Positions 13,651 through 20,082 of a stretch of DNA of 20,082 bases are shown one piece after another. Made by a program: the position numbers and the translations under genes. How positions within the stretch are numbered: position 1 is the first letter of the stretch; each line of letters starts with the position of its first letter. The DNA is from CAYLGY01 sp964383325 (GTDB lineage: Bacteria > Pseudomonadota > Alphaproteobacteria > Rhizobiales > Rhizobiaceae), in NCBI GenBank assembly GCA_964383325.1, contig CAYLGY010000050.1, forward strand, positions 1 to 20,082, in the 5' to 3' direction. Below the pieces are notes generated by a model that did not search any database, was not told the origin of the DNA, and saw nothing but the letters and a program-made list of their open reading frames with translations.

Positions 13651-14715
13651 ATGAGCTTCAAGCCACTCGTATTCTCCGGCGTCCAGCCGACTGGAAATCT
13701 CCATCTCGGCAATTACCTTGGCGCGATCCAGAAGTTTGTCGCCTTGCAGGACAGCCACCGCTGCATCTATTGCGTCGTGGATCTGCATGCGATCACGGTC
13801 TGGCAAGACCCGGAAGAGCTGGAGCGCTCGACGCGGGAAGTGACCGCGGCCTTCCTCGCCGCTGGCATCGATCCCGAGCGCCATATCGTCTTCAACCAGA
13901 GTCGCGTTCGCCAGCACAGCGAACTCGCCTGGATCTTCAATTGCGTTGCCCGAATGGGCTGGCTGAACCGGATGACCCAGTTCAAGGAAAAGGCCGGCAA
14001 GGATCGCGAGAACGCCTCGGCCGGCCTGTTTGCCTATCCGGCGCTGATGGCAGCGGACATTCTGGTCTATCGCGCCACCCATGTCCCGGTGGGCGAGGAC
14101 CAGAAACAGCATCTGGAACTGACCCGCGACATCGCCCAGAAATTCAACAATGATTATTCGCGCCGCATCGCCGACCTCGGTTTTGGCGTGGAGATGCAGG
14201 CCGGCGATGAACAGGTGACAGGCTATTTCCCCCTGACCGAGCCGCTCATCGAGGGAGAAGCGAGGCGCGTGATGAGCCTGCGCGACGGCACGAAGAAAAT
14301 GTCGAAATCAGATCCCTCTGACCTTTCCCGCATCAATCTGACTGACGATGCCGACGCCATTGCCCGCAAGATCCGCAAGGCCAAGACCGATCCCGCGCCC
14401 CTGCCGGAAACGCTTGAAGAGCTTCAGGGCCGCCCGGAAGCAGAGAATCTGGTCGGTATCTATGCGGCCCTCGCAGGAACAGGCCGGGCCGAGGTGATTC
14501 GTGATTTCGCCGGTAAGCCCTTCTCCGAGTTCAAGCCGGCTCTCGCCGATCTCGCAGTGGCGCGCCTCGCCCCGGTTGCCGAGGAAATGCGGCGAATTAC
14601 TGCCGATCCCGGCTATATCGACCAGGTACTGGCCGATGGCGGCGCACGGGCGAGCGAACTCGCGGAAGCGACGATGCAGGACGTGCGCCGAATTGTCGGC
14701 TTGCTCACGAATTGA
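13651..14715 (+). CDS. trpS: Tryptophanyl-tRNA synthetase
   Basis: Class I aminoacyl-tRNA synthetase charging tRNA-Trp. The HIGH signature appears as TGNLHLGN (14-21) and KMSKS at 216-220 (TKKMSKSDPS). GEDQKQHLELTRDIAQKFN (148-166) and the dimer/Trp-binding segment MTQFKEKAG are family-typical. The ATG at 13651 gives 354 residues, normal size, beginning MSFKPLVFSGVQPTGN; an in-frame GTG at 13600 sits inside the hairpin ahead of the gene and is unlikely. No strong ribosome site is visible. In related genomes trpS is followed by the stress protein and NifU-like genes, as here. Confidence 0.96.
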   Translation: MSFKPLVFSGVQPTGNLHLGNYLGAIQKFVALQDSHRCIYCVVDLHAITVWQDPEELERSTREVTAAFLAAGIDPERHIVFNQSRVRQHSELAWIFNCVARMGWLNRMTQFKEKAGKDRENASAGLFAYPALMAADILVYRATHVPVGEDQKQHLELTRDIAQKFNNDYSRRIADLGFGVEMQAGDEQVTGYFPLTEPLIEGEARRVMSLRDGTKKMSKSDPSDLSRINLTDDADAIARKIRKAKTDPAPLPETLEELQGRPEAENLVGIYAALAGTGRAEVIRDFAGKPFSEFKPALADLAVARLAPVAEEMRRITADPGYIDQVLADGGARASELAEATMQDVRRIVGLLTN

Positions 14716-14793
14716 TTGCGCCCGGGTGATCTGCTACTTCTCGGACCCATATCCAATGGCAGAGTTCCCGCCATACCGCAACAGGATGGCCGA

Positions 14794-15285
14794 ATGGTAT
14801 CGAAGAGGCTGAGCCACGAAGCTGGTCACCGGCGCAAGTTCCTGTGCGTGGTGGACGATACGCCCGAATCGGAAATGGCGATTGCCTATGCGGCGCGCAG
14901 GGCCAAGCGTACGGGTGGCGCGCTTGCCTTGGTCTACATCATCGAACCGGCTGATTTCCAGCACTGGATCGGTGTCGCCGAAATCATGCGCGAGGAAGCG
15001 CATGCCAATGCCGATGCGGCCATTCATGCATTCGCTGCCAAGGTGCGGGAAACGGTCGGGATCGAAGTGGAAGGCGTGGTCCGCGAGGGCGATCCGATCG
15101 AGGAGATCCACAAGCTCATCGAAGAGGACCAGGATATTGCCGTGCTGGTGCTGGCGGCCGGAACAGGAAAAGAGGGGCCGGGCCCGCTCGTATCCGCCGT
15201 CGCCGGCAAAGGTGCTGCATTCCCCATCCCGGTGACCGTGGTGCCGATGCATCTGTCGGACGAAGATATAGACAGCATGACCTGA
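14794..15285 (+). CDS. Universal stress protein (UspA family), single domain
   Basis: A 163-residue UspA-fold protein: RKFLCVVDDTPESEMAIAYAARRAKRTGGALALVYIIEP is the N-terminal strand-helix, and ILVLAAGTGKEGPGPLVSAVAGKGAAFPIPVTVVP is the C-terminal half. The nucleotide motif GxxGx9G(S/T) is only partly kept (GTGKEGPGPLVS), so ATP binding is uncertain. The ATG at 14794 has AGGA seven bases upstream; the TTG three bases after the trpS stop would add 26 residues unlike the family. It lies 78 bases downstream of trpS on the same strand and could be co-transcribed. Precise role unknown. Confidence 0.88.
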   Translation: MVSKRLSHEAGHRRKFLCVVDDTPESEMAIAYAARRAKRTGGALALVYIIEPADFQHWIGVAEIMREEAHANADAAIHAFAAKVRETVGIEVEGVVREGDPIEEIHKLIEEDQDIAVLVLAAGTGKEGPGPLVSAVAGKGAAFPIPVTVVPMHLSDEDIDSMT

Positions 15286-15339
15286 ATGGTCGCCTCGCCT
15301 TGCAATTGTCATCGCGAAGGCTTATTTTTCGGACAATGA

Positions 15340-15356
15340 TTTTGAACGCTTCTAAA
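15340..15356. promoter_or_regulatory. Candidate Irr box (iron control element) ahead of the NifU-like gene
   Basis: TTTTGAACGCTTCTAAA is an imperfect palindrome matching the rhizobial ICE pattern TTAGAA-N3-TTCTAA at 11 of 12 defined positions (one mismatch in the left half). It ends 26 bases before the ATG at 15383 and overlaps a possible -10 region (TCTAAA). Irr binds such sites in heme/iron control. Confidence 0.55.
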
Positions 15357-15382
15357 GTGAGCGTCTCACGGAAAGGCGAGCG

Positions 15383-15955
15383 ATGTTCATCCAGACGGAA
15401 GCCACCCCCAATCCGGCCACGCTGAAATTCCTGCCTGGCAAGGTTGTCCTCGAAGAAGGAACAGCCGAATTCCGCGATCCCGAAAGCGCTGCGGAAGTGT
15501 CGCCCCTCGCGGCGAGCCTGTTTTCCATCCCCGGAGTCACGGGCGTCTTCTTCGGCTATGATTTTATCACGATCACGCGCGAGGGCGCAGAATGGCACCA
15601 TCTGAAACCCGCCATTCTCGGAGCCATCATGGAGCACTTCATGTCCGGCGCCCCGGTCCTGACATCGCAGGCCCCGGCGGGCGAGCATTCGGACAGTGAG
15701 GAATTCTATGACCGTGCCGATGCGGATATTGTCGCGACCATAAAGGAGCTGCTGGAAACGCGGGTTCGTCCGGCCGTGGCTCAGGATGGCGGCGACATCA
15801 CCTTTCGTGGCTATGAGAATGGCACCGTCTTTCTGAACATGCGCGGCGCCTGCGCAGGCTGCCCCTCGTCGACTGCCACGCTGAAGCACGGCATTCAGAA
15901 CCTGCTGAAGCATTTCATTCCGGAAGTGCAGAATGTCGAGCAGGTGATCCAGTAG
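15383..15955 (+). CDS. NifU-like Fe-S cluster scaffold (Nfu; FssA-type)
   Basis: Carries nascent Fe-S clusters to client proteins in the cytoplasm. It has two domains: an Nfu N-terminal domain (about residues 1-90, MFIQTEATPNPATLKFLPGK and YDFITITREGAEWHHLKP) and a NifU C-terminal domain (about 110-190) with the cluster-binding CxxC as CAGC (157-160) in RGACAGCPSSTATLKHGI. Length 190 aa is standard. The ATG at 15383 follows AAAGGCGAGCG, an acceptable ribosome site. Rhizobial relatives called fssA are reported Irr targets, and a near-consensus Irr box lies just upstream. Convergent with the L,D-transpeptidase gene, 37 bases away. Confidence 0.95.
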   Translation: MFIQTEATPNPATLKFLPGKVVLEEGTAEFRDPESAAEVSPLAASLFSIPGVTGVFFGYDFITITREGAEWHHLKPAILGAIMEHFMSGAPVLTSQAPAGEHSDSEEFYDRADADIVATIKELLETRVRPAVAQDGGDITFRGYENGTVFLNMRGACAGCPSSTATLKHGIQNLLKHFIPEVQNVEQVIQ

Positions 15956-15992
15956 CGCCTGCCCGCGCATCGCTGCACAGGCAGACGTCCGG

Positions 15993-16604
15993 TTATCTCA
16001 CGATCACTTTCGCGCCCTGTTCCGTGCGGTTGTAGAGATCGATGATGTCCTGATTCATCAGCCGGATGCATCCGGAGGACATCGCATTGCCGATCGACCA
16101 CCATTCCGGCGTGCCGTGTAGCCTGTAGCCCGTATCGCCACGGGTATTGAACAGGTAGAGCGCGCGCGCGCCGAGTGGGTTATCAAGGCCAGGCGCCATC
16201 CCGCCGCGATATTTCGCCAGTTCCGGCTGGCGGCGAATCATCGGGGCTGGCGGAGTCCAGGTCGGCCACTCACGTTTCATCGCGACGCGGGCGGTACCGG
16301 ACCATTCGAATCCCTGGCGACCGACACCGATGCCGTAGCGCATGGCCTTGCCTTCGGGCATGACGAAATAAAGGAACTTCTCGCGAGTATCTACAATGAT
16401 CGTCCCGGGCTTCTCCCGGGTCTCGAAGTCGACCACCTGCCGATGATATTTCCGGTCAACCTTGTCGATCGGGATCGCGGGCAATTGGTAACCGGCATCA
16501 TGGACCGAGCCATAAACGCCACTCAGGGTTGGAACCGATGTACAGCCGGCAAGGGCGAAAACTACGCCCAGGATGGAAAGAAGCAGGGGAAGTCGGAGTT
16601 GCAT
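15993..16604 (-). CDS. L,D-transpeptidase lipoprotein (YkuD domain)
   Basis: Cross-links or modifies peptidoglycan, or attaches proteins to it, using an active-site Cys. The ATG at 16604 gives a lipoprotein signal, MQLRLPLLLSILGVVFALAGC with lipobox LAG-C21; a TTG six codons earlier is less likely. The YkuD domain runs about 67-202: IIVDTREKFLYF, GRQGFEWSG, LGARALYLF, the catalytic HGTPEWWSIG (His163) and SSGCIRLMN (Cys179). The usual SHGC is SSGC here, seen in a group of alphaproteobacterial enzymes as I recall. Length 203 aa. Probably outer-membrane anchored in the periplasm. Divergent from mmcB. Confidence 0.92.
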   Translation of the reverse strand: MQLRLPLLLSILGVVFALAGCTSVPTLSGVYGSVHDAGYQLPAIPIDKVDRKYHRQVVDFETREKPGTIIVDTREKFLYFVMPEGKAMRYGIGVGRQGFEWSGTARVAMKREWPTWTPPAPMIRRQPELAKYRGGMAPGLDNPLGARALYLFNTRGDTGYRLHGTPEWWSIGNAMSSGCIRLMNQDIIDLYNRTEQGAKVIVR

Positions 16605-16708
16605 GATGCGCCATATCCTCAAATTGTGGCCGGGCGCCCGCTCGATACCGAATTTTCGCCCTAATTAGTGTCGTAGAAAAACATGGTTGCCAAGTCGTTA
16701 ATTGAGAG

Positions 16709-16736
16709 GAAGGCCGCTGGTTCCTTCGGTTTTTTT
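16709..16736 (+). terminator. Hairpin followed by seven T's ahead of mmcB (terminator or attenuator candidate)
   Basis: GAAGG (16709-16713), a 9-base loop and CCTTC (16723-16727) are followed by GG and a run of seven T (16730-16736). It lies in the divergent ldt/mmcB region about 80 bases upstream of mmcB, with no plus-strand gene before it, so if active it would act as a leader attenuator or block read-through. Confidence 0.35.
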
Positions 16737-16815
16737 CCTTCATTGCAACGCCGCAACAGCCCCTGTACAGGCAAATGGCTTGATTCCGGCTCGTAACCGT
16801 CGCAGAACCGTTCCC

Positions 16816-17292
16816 ATGCCGATCATTGACCCCTGTGCGCGCAATCCGCTTGAGGACAGGCGCCAATCCGAGCGGGCGCTGCTGGTTCGCCGCGGCGTGC
16901 AGAAGCTGTTCCAGTCCATGGGCGTGCCGGTTCTGCCGGAACTGCCGCTTGCCAATGGACGACGCGCTGACCTTGTTGCATTGGGCGCAAAGGGTGAATT
17001 TCTGATCATCGAGATAAAGTCGTCCGTGGAAGATTTCCGCGCCGACCTGAAATGGCCGGAATATCGAATGCATTGCGATCGATTCTATTTCGCTACGCAT
17101 CCGGAAGTGCCGAGAGAAATTTTTCCCGAGGATGCCGGTTTCATCCTGTCCGACGGCTATGGCGCGGAAATCCTGCGTGAATCCCCGGAGCACCCGCTGG
17201 CTGGCGCCACTCGCAAGGCAATGCTGATCCGCTTCGCCCGTACGGGTGCGGGGAGGCTGATGTTGCTGGAACGCGCGGGACTAACGGCATGA
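16816..17292 (+). CDS. mmcB: MmcB-family DNA repair protein (PD-(D/E)xK fold)
   Basis: In Caulobacter, MmcB is an SOS-regulated protein needed for mitomycin C resistance. The ATG at 16816 gives 158 residues starting MPIIDPCARNPLEDRRQSERALLVRRGVQ; the frame is open to 16702, but the additional residues are not family-like. A PD-(D/E)xK nuclease signature is clear: RRADLVALG with D52, then FLIIEIKSS with E66 and K68, followed by VEDFRADLKWPEYRMHCDRFYFA. Convergent with the MATE gene, 15 bases apart. I saw no GAAC-N7-GAAC or GTTC-N7-GTTC LexA site in the 211-base upstream region. Confidence 0.88.
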   Translation: MPIIDPCARNPLEDRRQSERALLVRRGVQKLFQSMGVPVLPELPLANGRRADLVALGAKGEFLIIEIKSSVEDFRADLKWPEYRMHCDRFYFATHPEVPREIFPEDAGFILSDGYGAEILRESPEHPLAGATRKAMLIRFARTGAGRLMLLERAGLTA

Positions 17293-17307
17293 AGGGAAGG
17301 CACCGCT

Positions 17308-18621
17308 TCACTGCTGTGGTTGTCTGGCCTGACGGTTCCCGAAAGTCCTGACGGCGCGCGAAGGCAGGAGAGCAAGAAGGCTCAGTCCGCGCGTCAGCAG
17401 GAAGATGCATAGCGATGCCCACAAGCCGTGATTCCCGAATTGCTGACCCAGCGTCAGAACCGCCGTGAGATAGATCACCAGGGAAAGCACCATCATGTTG
17501 CGCATGTCGCGCGACCAGGTGGCACCGATATAGACGCCGTCCATCTGGAAGGCGAGCACCCCCGCAAGCCCGGTCAAGGCTGCCCATGGCAGATAGCGCC
17601 GCGCCTCCTCCTGCACCTCATGCGTCGTGGTCACGAGCGCAATGCACGCGTCGCCGAAATGCAGGAAGAGGATGGCGATGATCACGGCAAAGCCGAACCC
17701 CCAGAGCAGCGTCAGCTTCACCGCACGGTCAAAGGCCGGGCGGTAGACCGCACCCACGGCACGCCCGGCGATCTGTTCGGCTGCCGTCGCGAAGCCATCC
17801 AGCAGAAAACTCGCCAGCAGGAAGAAGTTCATCAACACTGCATTGGTGGCGAGCGTCAGCGTACCCAGCTGCGCACCTTGCCGCACCATGATCGCGATGG
17901 CGCCGATCAATATGAAGCTCCGGAGCATGATGTCGCGGTTCAGCGCAAACATGGTCTTGAGTGCGACCATATTCGTAACTGCGCCTGGACGCATGGCGGG
18001 CATGCCTCTGAATCGCCGGATGATGAGGAAGAATCCGGCCAGCGTTGCGAGTGCCTCGCCTCCCACGGTGCCCCATGCGACCCCCTCCAGTCCCCAGCCA
18101 AGCACAAGGCCGAGATAGACAGAGAGTGCGATATTGGAAACATTGAGCAGCATTTGGAGGGCAAGTCCGGTCCCTCCTTCGCCTCGCCCGAGCACATAAC
18201 CGAGGAGCGCATAGTTCAAAAGCGCGAAGGGCGCAGAAACGAGGCGGATCTGGACATAGCCGGCCATGGCCTTCGTAACGCGCGGTCCGGCATCGAGAAA
18301 CCACGTGCCGCAGGCGACGATCAGCGGTGTAGTAGCCATAAGTGCAACTCCGGCGATGAATGCAACCATGCACGATCGCCAGAAGATCGCTTGTTCTTCG
18401 CGTGAATCTCCGCGGCCGAATGCTTGCGAGACGAGGCCGGTCGTCCCCAGCCTCAGAAAATTGAAGGAGGTGAAAACGACGTCGAAGACAATGGCGCCCG
18501 CAGCCAGCCCGGCGAGTAGAGCCGCATCGCCCATTTGCCCTACCACCGCCGTATCCACGATGCCCAGCAAAGGGGTAGTAAGATAGGCCAGCGTCATCGG
18601 CAAGGCGATGGAGAGAACCAT
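17308..18621 (-). CDS. MATE family efflux transporter (DinF-like)
   Basis: Multidrug and toxin extrusion antiporter of the inner membrane, exporting cationic or aromatic compounds with Na+ or H+. The 437-residue product has about 12 hydrophobic segments and MATE markers: IALPMTLAYLTTPLLGIVDTAVVGQMGDAALLAGLAAG at the start and the second-half repeat around residue 230 onward. The ATG at 18621 is the only start in the frame, but family-like residues FQVTHR read in frame for about 8 codons upstream before a stop with no start codon, so the N-terminus may be slightly cut. No substrate can be inferred. Confidence 0.9.
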   Translation of the reverse strand: MVLSIALPMTLAYLTTPLLGIVDTAVVGQMGDAALLAGLAAGAIVFDVVFTSFNFLRLGTTGLVSQAFGRGDSREEQAIFWRSCMVAFIAGVALMATTPLIVACGTWFLDAGPRVTKAMAGYVQIRLVSAPFALLNYALLGYVLGRGEGGTGLALQMLLNVSNIALSVYLGLVLGWGLEGVAWGTVGGEALATLAGFFLIIRRFRGMPAMRPGAVTNMVALKTMFALNRDIMLRSFILIGAIAIMVRQGAQLGTLTLATNAVLMNFFLLASFLLDGFATAAEQIAGRAVGAVYRPAFDRAVKLTLLWGFGFAVIIAILFLHFGDACIALVTTTHEVQEEARRYLPWAALTGLAGVLAFQMDGVYIGATWSRDMRNMMVLSLVIYLTAVLTLGQQFGNHGLWASLCIFLLTRGLSLLALLPSRAVRTFGNRQARQPQQ

Positions 18622-18808
18622 CCGGTGAGTGACCTGGAACGAGATGACGGCTCCCCACGATTCAGTAGGACAAGGCGATCAGGACCGGAAGGGACTGATC
18701 ACCTGACTGCAGGTATCGGACGGTTATCCTGGTCCAAGCTTAGTCAGCGAGGTAGGCGTCCGGCATCATCCTTCCAATCCTGCCCATGTGCCCGGCCGGC
18801 TCGGGGCC

Positions 18809-19600
18809 TCAGAACTTCGGCAAGTGAACCGAGAACAGCGTTGTGTCCTCGCTCGCATGAATCTGGACTGGAGGATCGCTCGCCAATAGTTCAATTGCGG
18901 TTCTCGGTCCATAGGTTTTTCCATTGATCACCATGGAGCCTTCGCTCATGAAAAGGACCCGCAGCTGATCACATCTACCGGTATCAAAGGTCCCTCCCTT
19001 TGCGATACGTATGAAACCCATTCGGGTTTCCCGTTCGGTGAAAGTCCCAAGATGCTTGGTCTGCACCCCTTCCTGATGCGAATCGATCCAGGCAAAGGAA
19101 GCTGGCTCGAACACGATCACATCATCAAATCGGGGCGGGTGGAAAACCAGCTTCGTTCCCGTCGCTTCCTCGAAGCAGGCTGCCGAACCATCCTGATTAT
19201 GCTTCCGGCCTTTTTCATCTACCCAGGTAAAGATTCCATCCTTGAACGTGCCTTTCGACTCCAGCGCCTTGTTGGCAGCTTCACGCCGGGCCACGGACAG
19301 GAACCCCGAGCCACTGGCACCACCGAACTGGATCACCATCATTTCGAGTCCTTCCGGACGGTCCTGGGGCCCGTAGTGCACGCTCTCCGGAAAGTAGGCC
19401 ACCGAACCTTCCTTCATGATCTTGTGAGGTGAAACTGGATACTGCCCCTTGAGCACATATCGAATCTGATCGAAGTTATGACGGTGACGTGGCGTTCCCC
19501 AGCCCCCCGATCCGGTCAGCCCCACATTCAGCAGATAGTTGTTTGGTGAATCGTCGTCACCCTGAAGCAGGAATTTCTGGTCAAGCTTGCCGGAACGCAT
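18809..19600 (-). CDS. Bicupin-domain protein, unknown function
   Basis: Two cupin barrels: the first (about residues 25-105 from M at 19600) holds GWGTPRHRHNFDQIRYVLKG, with H39 and H41 (HxH) and the glycine of motif 1, and motif 2 YFPESVHYGPQ with H75; the acidic ligand position of motif 1 is Gln/Asp. The second (about 190-263) has GGTFDTGRCDQLRVLFMSEGSMVINGKTYGPRTAIEL and lacks a clear HxH. The chosen ATG gives 263 residues starting MRSGKLDQKFLLQGDDDSPNN; the frame is open further, but it then overlaps the TctB fragment by about 200 bases. Possibly a dioxygenase-type or sugar-acid enzyme; cupins next to tripartite tricarboxylate transporter genes often act on the imported acid, but this is inference. 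Confidence 0.8.
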   Translation of the reverse strand: MRSGKLDQKFLLQGDDDSPNNYLLNVGLTGSGGWGTPRHRHNFDQIRYVLKGQYPVSPHKIMKEGSVAYFPESVHYGPQDRPEGLEMMVIQFGGASGSGFLSVARREAANKALESKGTFKDGIFTWVDEKGRKHNQDGSAACFEEATGTKLVFHPPRFDDVIVFEPASFAWIDSHQEGVQTKHLGTFTERETRMGFIRIAKGGTFDTGRCDQLRVLFMSEGSMVINGKTYGPRTAIELLASDPPVQIHASEDTTLFSVHLPKF

Positions 19601-19850
19601 TGTTCCCACACTGCCGCCCTCGGCATTGGCTGCCTCTGCAATACGTCCGTTCCGCTCGACGAAGTCCCATCGCCACAGTTGAAACCCCGAGGATACAAAG
19701 GGCCAAGGACAGGATCCCCGGGAACATGCCAGGCCCCATGCGACTGAATTTACCGAGATCGTAGTTCTGCAGCGCATACAGACCCGCGAACAGGCCGATC
19801 ACCAGCAGGATCAAGCCACCCACAATATCCGCTAGATTGCGTTCTTGCAT
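19581..19850 (-). pseudogene. Truncated tripartite tricarboxylate transporter small subunit (TctB)
   Basis: The 89-residue frame has the N-terminal half of a TctB protein: NLADIVGGLILLVIGLFAGLYAL as first membrane segment, NYDLGKFSRMGPGMFPG (the family's MGPGMFP motif) and a second segment ILSLALCILGVSTVAMGL. The usual third and fourth segments of about 150-aa TctB are missing: after RRAERTY the reading is low-complexity and Cys/Arg-rich, ending inside the cupin start. No good ribosome site is visible. No tctA or tctC gene is in the window. Most likely a deletion remnant abutting the cupin gene; a functional short form cannot be excluded. Confidence 0.6.
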
Positions 19851-20082
19851 GAAAAGGCCATTGTCCGGTACGAAAATTGACTGACAGAACGGCTCTACCA
19901 GATGCCAGGTTCATCGAGGTGGAAAGGTTGCGGGCGCGCTTTCCGGTGTCAACCCCCCAGCTTGCCCCAAGATCCATGAAATCTGCCTCCTTGATAGTCC
20001 TGAGATTGCGCTCGTCCGCCACTTTCGTGCAACGCGGTGGATCCTGGAGCGCCGCAACGACCTCTCGGTCCGATTCACTGGT
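19851..20082. other. Window end, no gene supported
   Basis: Both strands have short open frames here (for example a minus-strand frame from the window edge reading ...ADERNLRTIKEADFMDLG), but none resembles a known family or has a full start signal. A TTGACA at 19952-19947 on the minus strand, with a weak AACCTT 17 bases later, could be the promoter of the TctB/cupin pair. Confidence 0.35.

Noticed and set aside
15116..15970. 284-codon antisense frame over usp and nfu
   Set aside because: It crosses two genuine plus-strand genes and the Irr-like site.
17428..18405. 325-codon antisense frame over the MATE gene
   Set aside because: Hydrophilic mirror of a membrane protein; no start signal.

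Overview
The window is about 20 kb of GC-rich chromosome from an alphaproteobacterium, most likely in or near the Hyphomicrobiales (Rhizobiales). The reasons are the gene order rpsA-cmk-aroA-(FYDLN acidic protein)-tRNA-Ala, the trpS-usp-nfu cluster, an MmcB-type protein, a candidate GGAAC/CGTT (EcfG-type) stress promoter and a candidate Irr iron-control element. No CRISPR array, complete insertion sequence, phage gene or replication origin was found.

Layout. 1-2953 (minus): aroA, cmk and the 5' part of rpsA, with aroA/cmk coupled by a 4-bp overlap and three small inverted repeats ahead of rpsA. 3110-3687 (plus): the acidic FYDLN protein and tRNA-Ala(GGC), followed by a short direct-repeat patch that may be an IS remnant. 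3822-5084 (minus): glycerate 2-kinase (ttuD) with a strong palindrome in its promoter region. 5255-6125: two small minus-strand genes (95 and 63 aa) and one plus-strand gene (101 aa, membrane-anchored), diverging from one 41-bp region that reads as a two-way EcfG promoter. 6258-7256: an orphan TRAP-type solute receptor, then a 454-bp stretch with no convincing gene. 7711-13572: a five-gene operon with a BMP-family receptor, a double-ATPase, two permeases and a CodA-like deaminase. 13651-15955 (plus): trpS, a universal stress protein and a NifU-like Fe-S scaffold. 15993-16604 (minus): an L,D-transpeptidase lipoprotein. 16816-17292 (plus): mmcB. 17308-18621 (minus): a MATE transporter. 18809-19850 (minus): a bicupin protein preceded by the truncated N-terminal half of a TctB transporter subunit.

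How genes work together. The BMP/ABC operon is best read as nucleobase or nucleoside uptake feeding the deaminase. That deaminase keeps every metal and catalytic residue of E. coli CodA but has Cys where CodA has Asp314, the residue known to exclude 5-methylcytosine, so the operon is a candidate 5-methylcytosine salvage system. The divergent small genes at 5.2-6.1 kb look like an uncharacterised piece of the general stress response. The NifU-like scaffold gene has a near-consensus Irr box 26 bases ahead of its start, suggesting heme/iron control. All functional statements are by reading sequence and recalled family knowledge; no database search was run.
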